Assembly: GCA_004380135.1 (NCBI GenBank) | Contig: QXCR01000153.1 | Span: forward strand, 1-64,000 | DNA: 64,000 nucleotides | Direction of reading: 5' to 3' | DNA from: Stemphylium vesicarium | Taxonomy: Eukaryota > Ascomycota > Dothideomycetes > Pleosporales > Pleosporaceae | In this document: piece after piece, positions 20,855 to 31,965 of the stretch | Position numbering within the stretch: position 1 is the first letter of the stretch | Layout of the letters: every line of letters begins with the position of its first letter | The notes under the pieces: generated by a model | The model's input: only the letters and a program-made list of their open reading frames with translations | Database searches by the model: none | What the model was told of the DNA's origin: nothing | Made by a program: the position numbers and the translations under genes

Positions 20855-21677
20855 AGATGCTCTTGATCCTGAGCGCGACCAATAATACTGCTACCATGGA
20901 ACAGCCCGCCGTCGCGCACCTTGGCCCGGCCAGTATGGAAACCTGCGATACAGTATATCCGCGCAGCGGGCCTGTCTGCAAGGAAGTGTAACATTGACCT
21001 AGCGAGGCTCTCATGCTCCCGAGGCATCCAGAGACAGTCTGTTGCAAGGATGCGCGTACATGTGCAGGCATGCGATGATTCGAAGGCGGTAGCTGTTAAG
21101 CCCCATTGGTGGCCTGGAATAGTAACGCGAGACTGCAAGGCAGTTGGAACGTTGTTTGTGACGTTCGCTCTAAGAGTATCAAGGATTGGAGGCGCCGGAT
21201 AGTCGGTCCTGGTAACCTGGCAAGTTGTCAGAGCCAATGCACTCACTATCCCGCTGTCTCGCCCTCGACATTCCCGTCTTCCCAGTGTGTGGGATCGTCA
21301 CCAATACAGTCTTCAACAGCTTGTGCACAGCTATGTTTCACCCGCCCAGTGACCAGCTCAGCCATGAGTATACCCGCATTCCACAGGTAATGCGCAAAGA
21401 AGGCCTCGCGACAAACTCAACCTGATTGGACCGAAACATGATGATGCGGGCGAAGTTTCTGGTGGGGCATTATAGGTTGGCCGGAGAATAGCTAGGTAGC
21501 GGTCATGCAGGGATAACGCGTGTCAGGGCATGTCGTGAGATCATCAATTGCCGAGGCCGCGGCCGTTTGAGGCTTCTACGACTCGGTCTAGTCATCGTCT
21601 CTGCAGCATCGCACTCTCACGACATTTGGCCAGACGCCCTGCACTACCACCACCTGTAAACAGCGACTGGCTCGTAC
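20855..21677. other. Intergenic between EFM4 and the DUF4149 gene
   Basis: About 820 bp. Several ORFs of 60-95 codons overlap on both strands but none shows a motif or codon pattern suggesting a gene; the 267-codon minus-strand ORF that reaches into EFM4 is an antisense shadow. No repeats were seen. Confidence 0.55.
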
Positions 21678-22380
21678 ATGACCGCCACCATGTCGCTATC
21701 GTCGTTTAAAAACCCTGCGACATACCATCTCCTCAGGTACTGCCTACACAACGCAACGCCCCCCTTCCCCCACCACGACTTTCTTCGCCGCCCACCGCCT
21801 GTCGCATACATACTGACTACAGCGCAGCTATGGAACCCTCCTCGGCTCGACCCTCTTTCAGTCCTTCGTGTCGGGCATCGTCGCCTTCCGCGTCCTCCCC
21901 CGCCCGCAGTTCTCGACGCTGCAAAAACACACCTTCCCCGTCTACTTCGCCCTCCAGACCGCCGCACCCGTCGCAATGCTGCTGACGTACCCCCGCGGCG
22001 GCGCCACCGCTCTGCTCCCCTCGTTCCTGCTCCCCTCATCTTCCGCCAGCCCCGCCCCGGCCTTTTCCTTCTTCGCGCCCGCGTCTACTTCTCAGTCTAC
22101 AAACACCCTGGCCATGTGGCTGCACGCTACCATGGCTGTCACTGCGCTCGTAAATTGGGTGTACATTGGGCCCAAGACCACCGAGGTCATGGGGCTGCGG
22201 AAGCATCAGGAGACGCGCGATGGGAAGCGGAGTTATGACAATGGGCCGCATACCAAGGAGATGCAGGCTTTGAACAAGCAGTTTGGCATCCTCCACGGCG
22301 TCAGTACCGTCGTGAATCTCATTGGACTTGGCGCCATGGTCTGGTACGGCGCCGTGCTTGCGGATGGGCTGAGCTTGTAA
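21678..22380 (+). CDS. DUF4149 / TMEM205-like membrane protein
   Basis: Two exons, 21678-21736 and 21828-22380, are joined across a 91-nt intron (GTACTG...TACTGAC...GCGCAG), giving HLLSYGTLLGSTLFQSFVSG and 203 residues. A second possible start is at 21690. Hydrophobic segments lie near residues 20-42, 60-80, 110-135 and 175-198, consistent with four membrane spans. The motifs SYGTLLGSTLFQ, FPVYFALQTAAP and NWVYIGPKTTEVM, and a C-terminal LNKQFGILHGVSTVVNL, are typical of the fungal DUF4149/TMEM205 family. The function of the family is not settled; members are small multi-pass membrane proteins. Confidence 0.85.
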
Positions 22381-22821
22381 GGTGTAGAAGGAGACGAGGA
22401 TGCGGAAGAGAAGGTCGCGGAGGAGATATTGGATGGGTGTACATATGATCGCAAAGGGTTGTGTTCTTGGCGACACACACATTTGAGGCTCGGATACAAT
22501 GTTGCGCAGGATAAACGTAAAGAGATACGATGAAGAGATAGCAATGACGATACGAAATGGGCGATTGTGCCTCATTGATGAACACGCACGTGGCATACCC
22601 ATTACAACGCGCAACAAACGACTGCAATTTGACAGCATTGCAACATCTCTTCAGCTTGAGAAGTGTCGCCTTCTTTTCGTGTGCAGCAATACCCCGTGCC
22701 AGCTTTTATACCCCAAAGCACATCCTCTAGACCCAACGCCCCAAGCCTTTCGCAACGTGAGCGAGACAGAAGAGTGCAACAAGAGAAGCTATTCCAGTAC
22801 AGACATCTCGTCTCCCGCGTC

Positions 22822-23334
22822 ATGACCCAACGACTACAATCCCCCTCTCTTACCAACATCGCTCAACTCCATGAAACCAACACCCAGGACAACACACTCG
22901 CCGCTTGGGAACTACGAGAGCGCCACCTCGCGCATGCAAAGGTCCAGGCTGAAGTTGAGCTACTAGGCGTGTCATGGGGTACATTTCCCCTCTCCCTTTC
23001 TCTTCCCATATCCTCTCTCTTCCATCCCCCAAAGTCCAGCAGCGGATTGCACATCTAACGCATCACCTATCAAGACCAACTTATCCACGACGTTGGGTGC
23101 GAGACTCGCAAGGTCCGTGTCTTAAGCCCGACTACGTATCAGGCGCCACTGCAGATGGAGAGACTGGAAAGGCACATAGAGCAAAAAGAGGACGAGTATG
23201 GTCGTGCGTATAAACGCGTCCATGGGGTGGGAAAGGAGAGGGATGTGGAGTGGGAAAGGAAACGAGCTGAGGTGTTTGCGTTGTTGAAGTCTGCTGGGGA
23301 GGAGAGGGGGACAAGGTATGAGAGTTGGGAGTAA
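22822..23334 (+). CDS. Small coiled-coil hypothetical protein
   Basis: Two exons, 22822-22978 and 23075-23334, around a 96-nt intron (donor GTACAT, branch CTAAC, acceptor ATCAAG) give 138 residues. The join produces LGVSWDQLIHDVGCETRKVR in frame. The second half (MERLERHIEQKEDEYGRAYK and ERDVEWERKRAEVFALLKSA) is charged and helical, probably a coiled coil. The upstream frame is closed by TGA at 22657 and has only a GTG before 22822, so the ATG at 22822 is the first possible start unless an upstream exon exists. I do not recognise a named family. Confidence 0.55.
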
Positions 23335-24029
23335 GGTGTGAGTGCGATATGAGGAGTCTTCACGGTGGAGGTTGTTGTGCGTAGCGATGATGCTTTGGCG
23401 GATTCGATGCTGTGGGTATCAAACAAGGGGCCTGTGATACGAAATGTATCGATTTCCTCCCATCAATCTTTCGGGCCCTTGGCTTGCTATCCCGGGCTTG
23501 ACATCGATGTGGAAACAGGCAATTCTCAAATTCAAGAAACATCATTGTATCACTAGCCTGATCGCTAGCAAATGCTCTAGTGTGTAAGTAGATAAGCCAT
23601 TGTCGAATGAAAATAATCGTAGCATCCAGCTTTCCATTAGCACGACAGCGTCATCATCAGAACGCTTCGAGGCCCTTGGAGCCTAATTCAATGTGACTAC
23701 CCCCAAAGGTTACAAAGGTTACTCCTCACCTTCCCCTCCACTACGGATCGCTTGGTCTCGTAACCCCGTAAACTCCGTGCTTTTTAGCTGGATTTATCGA
23801 GGAGAGTCATCAACACTCTCGGGCTGCTTAGTTGACGCCGCCACCACGACTAATCATCATCGCTCACTCAATTCTCTTTAGAAAAAGACTCATCATCCGC
23901 ACCCGAGTGTTGAAGTAGAGTGTCAAGCTGTAGGCGAACTCGAGATGCTGTAATAGAAGCAAGAACAGACTGCCGTGCACGATAAGGAAGCAGTACAGAA
24001 GCCCTTGGAGATAGCCACCGAACGCGTAG
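23335..24029. other. Intergenic, no gene recognised
   Basis: About 700 bp between the coiled-coil gene and the oxidoreductase relic. Only short overlapping ORFs occur. No repeat or RNA gene was seen. Confidence 0.5.
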
Positions 24030-25296
24030 AACCAAAGCATTTCAGCTCAACGGGCAGTAGTTAACGGTGGTCCTGGAGTGGCCAAGGTACCGTCAGGCCA
24101 CGGCATTGCGCCGCTCAGGCCAGACTACATGCTAGTCAAGGTCAAAGCCGTGGCTCTCAACCCCGGGGATTGGAAAACGCTCGAGATGGAGCCAAACTCG
24201 ACAGAATGCGTACTCGGAATAGATTATGCCGGTATTGTGGACCAGGTTGGGGAAGGAGACAACACTACGAAATGGAAGAAAGGGGACCGTATTGCAGGTG
24301 CCGTACACGGTGCTGAGTACCTACCTCCTTGCCAATCGAATCCGCACATGAACGACCTTCTCACAGAGACTTTTGCAGGCAACTCGTGGTTCCATGCTGA
24401 TGGGGCTTTTGCGGAATGGGTGAGTTCACCTTGTCTATTCCCTCGCGGAGATGGGGTATAGCCCATTCTCACAGTACAGCCATTGACTAGCGACAGACGG
24501 TTGGGCGCACCGGTGTTGCGCTAAAGCTTCCCGACACTATATCCTTTCAGCAAGGTTCAACTCTTGGTGCTGGGCTGGTGTCGTGTGGCCAGGGCCTGTA
24601 TCAGCAATTGGGTCTCCCACTCCCGAACAACCCCACTTCCTCACCTTCAGCAGTGCTCATATACGGTGCTAGTACAACCACCGGCACTCTTGCCGTCCAG
24701 CTAGCCAAGCTGCAAGTAATCTCCCTGCTAGACCTTTCTAACTGCAATCTAATCGAATCCCTAGTTCCGGTCTCCGCGTTCTCGCAACGTGCTCCCCTCC
24801 TAACTTTGACCTCGTTAAGTCACGTGGAACCGACATGGTCTTCGACTACAACAGCCCAGGTGCCATTCAAGAAATCGAAGCCGCCACCAATGACCAGCTC
24901 GGTCTCATCTTCGATTGCGTGGGCGAAAACAATTCCCCGGCTTTCTGCTACGAGGCAATGGGAAAGACGGGCGGGAAATACTCGACATTACTGTTGCCTC
25001 AGGAACCTCGGAGAAAAGACATTACTACATCTATAGTCTTTGCGTACACCGCTTATGGAGAAGCTTTTACGAAATTCGGCCATCAGGTACCCGCTATGCC
25101 GGTCGATTATCTGTAAGCGTCTAACTTTCTTGGAGTCTGTGAGGGCCTGTTGGCTGAGGGAAAACTCACGCCTCACCCGAGTGCGGCGCGATCGGCTGGG
25201 CTCGATGGGGCTGTGAATGGGCTCAAGGAACTAAAGGAAGGAAGGGTTAGTGAGGTGGAGCTTGTATTCGGTGTAGGAGAATCTGCTATGATGTAG
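24030..25296 (+). pseudogene. Medium-chain dehydrogenase/reductase (enoyl-reductase-like), probably decayed
   Basis: Three exon-like blocks (24030-24419, 24497-24711, 24765-25296) join in frame. The first holds the GroES-like part (YMLVKVKAVALNPGDWKTLE, VLGIDYAGIVDQVGEGD). The second holds the Rossmann motif (SAVLIYGASTTTGTLAVQLA). The third holds RVLATCSPPNFDLVKSRGTD and GLIFDCVGENNSPAF. Intron 1 is GT-AG (77 nt). Intron 2 fits only as GC-AG (GCAAGT...CCTAG, 53 nt). Two defects are visible: no in-frame ATG lies between the upstream TAG (24027) and the conserved AVVNGGPGVAKV start, and a TAA at 25114-25116 cuts off about 59 conserved C-terminal residues. An unseen upstream exon could rescue the start but not the stop. 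Confidence 0.7.
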
Positions 25297-25985
25297 TATC
25301 TAGATGACCTATCGGTCATGGTTGATATCTTCCAAAAAAGTGTGCTTCGTTCTGAATAAGCTAATAGCTCGAATCTCTTTTACTGTTTAGACTATTACGT
25401 CTACCCTGATCAGTACCATCGTTGAAACAAGCCTGCCCTCTTGACGTCTTCAACATCTCGAATTCGGATTTGTCGACAGCTGTTACGGTTTGGGAGGTAA
25501 GGGCATTGCGCGTGTCACGTGCGTTGTCCTGGCGCTCCTCCCTCACCTCCATGAGCACTTTCTCCCATTACAAGCATCAGAGATATGTCATGAAAATAGA
25601 CCCTGATTGTGGCCATATATAAGGTGGCCACAACAGCACAACAAGACAGAACACAATACACTTCATACTCTAATTACTGCTTCGCGCAGTTGCACCTTGA
25701 TTTGCTATATTCCACACCGCAATAACAGCTCTATCGAGCTTCAACAAATCCCTGCTCCCTTCAGCTTTATCGGGGGTTGCATGGAGTCTACTTAGTGGTG
25801 CACATCTGAGGTGGGCGAGGGAACAGTTTTCTGATATCGAGTCGTTCTAAGTATGTCGCGAATGTCGTCAACATCCTTCCAGACACAATCGCAGTCACTT
25901 CAAGCCGAGCCACGGGAGTGAAAGCCTTAAAATGGTCAAAATCTAAGCAGCCCACATTGGTCCACCCGCCATTCTACTTTGAGCT
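25297..25985. other. Intergenic, no gene recognised
   Basis: About 690 bp of normal composition. Short ORFs on both strands show no motifs. The right end merges with the degraded hAT transposase that reads on the minus strand. Confidence 0.45.
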
Positions 25986-27170
25986 TCGATAGATCCACAA
26001 TGGAGCGGTTTTACTCAGCAATAATATGATCGCGGAGCGTCTGGTGGCTTCGCCAAAGGAGGGCTTCCGCCAGGGGACTTGCGGCCGCGATCATATTTCG
26101 AAGTTGCGGCGTTTCTATTGCGCGTAGGCTCTAGTTGTCAGCAATTACCTAGTCCTTTACCGCGTCTTGAAACTGAGAGGATGAAAAGCTTGCCGCTATC
26201 TCATTGGCAACCTCCTAGGAGACCTCTACACCTCTAGACCTCACTATGTGGACTTGTGATTTTGCGAGCGCGCCCATAATATTGCCCTCCCGGCTAGCAA
26301 TTGGTATAGGTCCGTTAGGTCCAAGTGAGTGCCCAGGCCTATTGCTTGAGAGGTGTCGACCGGCGTTCGTAGTGCTATCAGCCTCGTAGTAGGCCTCCTG
26401 TTGCCGCCGTTGCTTGTGGCAGATCTGGCAAAGCCAATAGTTCTTCTTGTGCTTGAGGTGCCATACGCCCCAGCCGTGGCGGTAGATCCAGCTTCTTACT
26501 GCACCGCGACTGCGCTCTGCTTGGCGTCGCTCCAGGTACGGCACGCGCTTAAAATCAAGCCCGACGTAATAGTTGTCGTCGTCAGGTAAGTCCGCATGTA
26601 TTGCCACGGGCTCGTCGGGCTGAGCCTCGCTCGCAGTATCCCCAGCAGTGGGCGCGTTCGATAGCGACTGTAGAGGAGAACTGCACTTGTCGCGTTCGAC
26701 AAGGCGGCGGAGGCTTGAGTTCTAAGGAGTAGACATGAAGTACGCCAAAATATCTGGCGGCGAGAGTGTTGCCGCATCAGGTTGCTGGAGCGGGCGCGAC
26801 GCGTCAAGGTGGCCGTAGCGCGATCGGCAGAGTCTGATTGGCTCGGGGATTATGTCCCACCCATACAGGACTAGTGGCTTCCTATTTGAGCCTAGCGTAT
26901 GGCTTAGTTGCACCAACAAGCCGTGTTCTAAGCAACACTAGAAGTTGCTATCATGACTACAAAACACGGCTTCAAATTCAGTCCAACTCAGTCCAATTCA
27001 GTCAGTTCAGTCAGTCCAGAGACCTCTGGACTGACTGAACTGATATCCAGAGGCCTCCGGACTGACTGAACTGATATCCGGACGGAACGAAGACTGACTG
27101 AACTGACTGCCAAGATTCAGTCAGTTCAGTCAGTCCGAACTGAATAGACTGACTGATAGCCAGTCTGCAT
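25986..27170 (-). mobile_element. Degraded hAT transposon, N-terminal transposase and one terminus
   Basis: The minus strand encodes a BED-type zinc finger region (SWIYRHGWGVWHLKHKKNYW, LCQICHKQRRQQEAYYEADS and AGRHL) in an open stretch at 26215-26607. It continues leftward through stops as ANEIAASFSSSQFQDAVKD, then SLRAIETPQLRNMIAAASPL and SHQTLRDHIIAE, the region before the DDE domain of hAT transposases. Upstream of the gene lies an array of CAGTCAGTTCAGTCAGTCC repeats (26973-27170) that probably marks its terminus. The C-terminal half is not found. RIP is mild here compared with the first 18 kb. Confidence 0.7.
26973..27170. repeat. Subterminal repeat array CAGTCAGTTCAGTCAGTCC
   Basis: At least six copies of a roughly 19-bp unit built from CAGT/ACTG steps occur in both orientations, several as palindromic pairs (GTCCAGAGACCTCTGGAC near 27,015). 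This is the arrangement of a hAT subterminal region. The right edge may be near CAGTCTG at 27,160-27,166, but no target duplication could be confirmed. Confidence 0.75.
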
Positions 27171-27538
27171 CAGTCGCTCCTGCCCGTTTGGACATGAAAA
27201 ATCTGCATGTCGCACTCTTCTGCCTAGAACTACGGTTCTTCACGACCTACCCTACACCATTTACACCACCGCATAAAAACAGTTTCAAGCTTTGCAAAAG
27301 GGTGGCACTCGCCTTTCTGCACCTCGTCTGACTCCGGATTTCTGAATATCAGCAACACGATCTTACACTTCCTACCAACTGTCGTCGCAGATCCGTCAGG
27401 AAGATTGCGCATCCAGAAATCGTCAACCTCGATTCGGAGAACAGTCGCGCACTATTCTCTGCCCTAGAGTCTCTTTTATCTAACAGGAGCAATGCGAATT
27501 CTAAAGCCCCCTCCAACGCCACCGTCACAACTATCGCA

Positions 27539-28857
27539 ATGGCCCACACTGACATGAGACGAAACTCGCAGAACGGGAAAAGCCACAAGACAATTTCTTC
27601 ATCCCCTAAGTCTTGGGCTGAGTTTTTGAAGAAACAACAGCTGGCCGAGGAATCATCTACATCAATTTCTGCAAAGAGGGCCACTACTGATCTACGGTAT
27701 GCTGGAAACCCCTCTGCGGACACGCAGTCACCACAAATTCCCGCACAGCAGGGCCAGCCTTTCACACGACCCCCCTCCTCATCCTTGTCACCAATGGCAA
27801 TCAAGCCCCACACAGAACTCGCTCCCAGCACTCCTACGACTAGCAGTCTGGCGACACTACCCAAGGGCTCTACGCGTTGCTCCAGGAAGTCAACTAACTC
27901 AACATCCAAAGCTTCTAGCGCCTCATCAAGTCTTGAACAGTCACCGACTCGTTCGCGCCAGTCGCTTTCCTCTCCAATTCTTCAACAGCCCCTTGACAAT
28001 CTTCTTGAGATGATTCGACCACAACGCCAGGCTTTGCTCAAGGGCTCCCGTATAACCATTCGGATTGGTGACACTTCTGTCGCAGGCGTTCCGAAGCGCG
28101 CCGCGATGGCTGCATCGTCCGTTCTGAACAAGCATTTCACGGGCAACCCAGAATCCACTGAGTATCGCTTCTCGCGTGGAGAAATTCACCCCGGCGCTGT
28201 CCGCCTTCTTCTGATCGGTTGGATGCGGGAGACGTGCAACGAATTCGAAGCCTACGCCATCCCCATACAAAATACCTTCGAAGAAGACGTCGCTGTTTTG
28301 CGTGCTGTCCGCCTACTAGGCATGGAGAGGTACTGCAGTCACATCCCAAGTCACTACGTCAACTATCTAAAGACCGAACTCCCAACCGACGAACAGATCA
28401 TAGCCGTCGAGCAGAACGCTACATCAGACAAGGATCCGCTCTGGACTGCCATGGTCAACCATCTCTGTCACGATCGCTTTCTTCGCTGGGTACCAGAGTT
28501 GCCAACAAGCAAGTCAAGTTGCTCGTTGAAACTGGACGCTAACCGCTAGGGGTAAGATCGATACCTATTAAAGTAACTACTAGACCAAACTAGGTAATCA
28601 AGCAGGTCAAGTTGGACCTTCTGAGCCCCACTTACTTGCTTGTTGGCATCTCTGCTGGGTACGCGAGGGAACGCGCTGAGGAGAGGGACAGCGAACGCCG
28701 TGAGCGACGGGAGCGCAATCAGGCTCAGAAGCGCGAGCGCATTACGCGTGAGCGGTAGGCAGCTCAGTCGCTGAAGAAGAAGCTCGTTGAGAAGAGTTTG
28801 GGACTTATGTCTGTCACTGCGGACGAGGCCGACGTGTTGCGCACTCGCAAACGCTGA
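27539..28857 (+). pseudogene. BTB/POZ-like protein gene interrupted by a MITE
   Basis: The ATG at 27539 opens 316 codons: a Ser/Pro-rich N-terminus (SWAEFLKKQQLAEE at residues 24-37), then a BTB-like region (GSRITIRIGDTSVAGVPKRA from about 168, MAASSVLNKHF, IHPGAVRLLLIGWM, LGMERYCSHIPSHYVNYLKT) and SDKDPLWTAMVNHLCHDRFL. At RWV the 161-bp MITE (28494-28654) intervenes. After excision the frame reaches a TGA within a few codons. The expected basic tail (EERDSERRERRERNQAQKRE ... GLMSVTADEADVLRTRKR) lies in a shifted frame with one TAG at 28,756. It resembles a large Pleosporales BTB-like family of unknown function. A shortened protein ending inside the MITE (stop at 28549) could still be made. 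Confidence 0.7.
28494..28654. mobile_element. 161-bp hAT MITE with 8-bp target duplication
   Basis: The terminal inverted repeats are CAGAGTTGCCAACAAGCAAG (left) and, reverse-complemented, CAGAGATGCCAACAAGCAAG (right). Identical 8-bp repeats CTGGGTAC flank it at 28486-28493 and 28655-28662. The termini and internal AAGCAAGTCAAGTT / AAGCAGGTCAAGTT motifs match the large hAT at 8710-18322, so this is a non-autonomous relative. It sits in an exon of the BTB-like gene and is not RIP-mutated. Confidence 0.93.
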
Positions 28858-31007
28858 GGGTTTGGGGTGTGGCTGAAGTGGCCCCTGTACAGGTGTCGTC
28901 TGCAATATGCGCATTGTGTCCAAAATTTAGTCAGGTCTGTTAGGTGTCGCACTCATGTAGGGAGGTGGCCCTTCCAAGTAGACCTAGCACAGCCCTCACC
29001 CTATTCGGGAGTTCAAAAATAAGAAGAAAAGATCAAGGAACTCACACATGTCTTGGACCTCGTGCCCGTTTCTCCGCCAACTATGTCGCACTGCGTGAAA
29101 ACACCTCTGGCCTGGCGTTCTTTCACTCGTGACGATCGCTTTCCCGCCTCTGGCATCTGTACCTTTTCCGTCACCTCACTTGGCCTAGTTCTCTGTATTC
29201 CTTCATGAGCACCGACTCAGTCGCAACCGGTTCGCACCTCTTGCGCGTTCCCAACCTGCCCTGGGGTTGCGGTGTCAAACTACCAGCTCCCTCGCTCCTG
29301 TGCACGTTTTTCGCACTGAATTGATAAGATATTCTCCCGCGTGTAGCTTTGCTGGCTCCGGGGTATGTCAATATCCGCTCGTGCTTATTGAGCAGGGTCG
29401 GATCTGCGACAGCTACTGATGATGTAGCCCTGGCCGGTTTCGCACCGAGGTTTGGTGATGCAACGCGTCATGATCATCGGCCCAGCTTCGCATTTTCACA
29501 CTGCAACCGGCCATCGGATCAGCATTGCTGCGTACAGCAAACTGCATGTCATCTTTTCCAGGGCGCATCTCGATTGGCGCGATGCAGTGAATGGATTCTG
29601 TGCGCTGCGCAGCAATTGCTCATCTCGGCTGGGCAACGTTGCCCGCTCTAGTCCCGCGATACTCTCTTGGCCCCATAGAATACTTGTATCATCAACCTCC
29701 TGATGCGGTCAAACAACTTCAGAGAAATGTCTTGACGGCACGGCACTACATATCTGTTTCCTGAGGTTGAGACGCCTGGTATACCTCTCTGTGTTGCTGG
29801 AGGCAGATTGTGGGCCAATCACAGGGAAGACGCCACAGCTGTGGCGCAGATCAAGCAGCGAGCACAGCCACCGACACCCTGTATCTCAGCGTAGGTCGGC
29901 TGAGTCTTGCTGCGCATCGCAGTGAGGGGGGTTCTGGGTACTCACAATCATTGCATTCAGCTATCAGTATCAACATGGCAGGAGTCCAAAGGCCGAAGGG
30001 ATCGAGTCGCAAACTTATCATATTGTCACCAAACGGGAAGAGCAATGCGCCCAGTATTTGGTCCTTGTACTTCAGCTATGCATCAAGTACAGTAGAGGAT
30101 CAGTATGGCTCTAATGTGCGTCCCACGAAGAGTGATACACCTTTAACAGTCAATAATGATATGACTAGGCCGACTTTATCCCAGCTTATCAACTCGCACA
30201 ACGCCTTCTTCAGCATCCCAACCGATCGGCTTAGGAGTTAGTGACTTTTGCAACCTCCGCATTGGGGAGAAGTTACAACTACGAAGGTATGATCCTTCGG
30301 GAGTGCCAATGGCGACCAAGGTCGATATGTTCGCTACGAAAGTGAGCTCTAGCAGCGACTTCCAGCTACAGGCATCTGAAGCCGAAGGAGAGTATGTTTT
30401 ATATCAACTCTGGGATATTACCAGGCCTGGAGAAAGTCTGAGGTGCCACGAATGCAGCTGCACCACCCCGCAGTTCATCGGAAATTTATGAACAGCCCGA
30501 ACCCGAGCAGAGAGCGAAGAGTCATTTCAATTTGCCACGACTACAGAAGAACGGCAAACTCGAGTGACGATAAAGATCTAAATGGCCTGGTAGAGATCGG
30601 TGCTCGACACGTGAGGTTGCAGCACTCAACAATCCGGACCAAGCTACTTGTTGGGTTTCCTGCGTTCTGGATCTAGTTACGCTTGCTCTGGTAATTGTGA
30701 GCGACTATCCAGGAGTCAGCCGCTCCTGTGTTCGACGACCGCTTGCGGAACTCGAGTTGCATGCTTTGCGATGTCTGATAGTATGCTTGCGCGTTAACAG
30801 CGGTTAGTAGTATTCTCATGCGCGTACCAAGCACTCGCTGACTCCATAGTGTAGCGCCACAGAGAGGCAAGCGGCTGCATGGATCGTTGATGCAAGAGAA
30901 CGGCAAAAAATTGCCAACTATTCAGAGATATCTGTTCTAGTTCCAGCAGAAAGGCCGAAGATTAAAGGGTTGTGTGAAGAAAGGACAATGCCAATGCATG
31001 ATAGGGC
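28858..31007. other. Long intergenic region, no gene recognised
   Basis: About 2.1 kb. The longest plus-strand openings (29,810-30,241 and about 30,240-30,491, the latter reading SGVPMATKVDMFATKVSSSS) have no motif I can place. They lie upstream of the HET-domain remnant in the same orientation and could be a decayed N-terminal part of it, but I cannot show that. Confidence 0.4.
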
Positions 31008-31274
31008 CAGACTCCGCAACAATCAAGTCAAGACAATCTGAGGCCGATTTCTTGACTTGATTGGGCTAGAGCAGCTCTACGGATTGTCTTGATTGCGGAT
31101 TGAGATGTCGCAAGGGAGTTAAGATTGTCTTGGCCTGACTTGATTGTGAGAATTTTTAGAATTTGGTAGTATAGCTACTCTTCCAGAGTCACGATCTCTG
31201 GCGACTCTGCCCAGTTGTATATATCATACTCTCGCGCAAGTGAGTCGTCTGTAAAGCTTTCGCTGCTGTGCGTT

Positions 31275-31469
31275 TCAATCGCTTTTATGGTAGTGTAAAC
31301 AGCCCGAGTCCATGCCCGTATAAGCTGCAGAGCCGCTGCCGATCACGCGTCGTTTTGGCTCGAGTAGATCACCGAGCTCGCTGAAGAGCCGCTCGCACTC
31401 ACAGCTTGATGCTGGGATAGTCAGTATATCGATCGCAAACTGGCTTAAACACGGGTATTTTGAGCGCAT
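31275..31469 (-). pseudogene. hAT transposase C-terminal dimerisation fragment
   Basis: 64 codons containing the conserved IPASSCECERLFSELGDLL followed by EPKRR, the hallmark of the hAT dimerisation domain (Dimer_Tnp_hAT). No upstream transposase domain remains in frame, so it is a fragment. Confidence 0.8.
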
Positions 31470-31581
31470 GGCAATCCAGTACTGGACAGCGTTGCTAGCG
31501 CCAGCGTCAGCGTCGTCTGCTATTGATCCAGTGCCAGCGTGGCTCCCCTCGGTGGGCGCGGTGATCTCAGCTTCAGGTTGC

Positions 31582-31792
31582 TGTAACGGGCTGAGCCCGA
31601 GTCACATGACTAGGCTGCCGGCCTAGTCACTTCCTTCCCTTCGGTCCCTCACCTTGCCTCAGCAGCACGTGGACCGTGCGCGAACACAAACAACATGAGA
31701 TGGCGGACCACCTATCTCTCTTTCTCCTTATCTTGACTGTAAACAGCATCTGGGTTAGGTAGCTGGAATACAGTGCCTACAGACCGTTCACA
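31582..31792 (+). repeat. Solo LTR with 5-bp target duplication
   Basis: The 211-bp segment starts TGTAACGGGCTGAGCCCG and ends CCGTTCACA. Identical 5-bp repeats GTTGC flank it at 31577-31581 and 31793-31797. Its start matches the Gypsy LTRs at 4086-4302 and 16240-16486 (minus strand). No internal retrotransposon sequence is present, so it is a solo LTR left by LTR-LTR recombination. It shows little RIP. Confidence 0.85.
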
Positions 31793-31965
31793 GTTGCGAC
31801 TCTAAAAATTGCGTTTCCTATGCTGGCTCAGACGGCAACTCGATGACCGGGCTAGCTAGGGCTTCTTGGGGCGACGGCGATCGCTGCGATAGGTGCAGTC
31901 GTTTAGCAGCTTCCACAGCAACTATAGGTGCACCACTGCGCTTTTTTTGAGATTAGGGAGGCATT

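Noticed and set aside
20443..21246. 267-codon minus-strand ORF
   Set aside because: It overlaps EFM4 antisense and extends into intergenic DNA without motif; treated as a shadow.
25114..25136. Micro-intron removing the TAA in the oxidoreductase relic
   Set aside because: GTAAGC...TTGGAG would be only 23 nt, far below the minimum intron length seen elsewhere in the window (about 46 nt).
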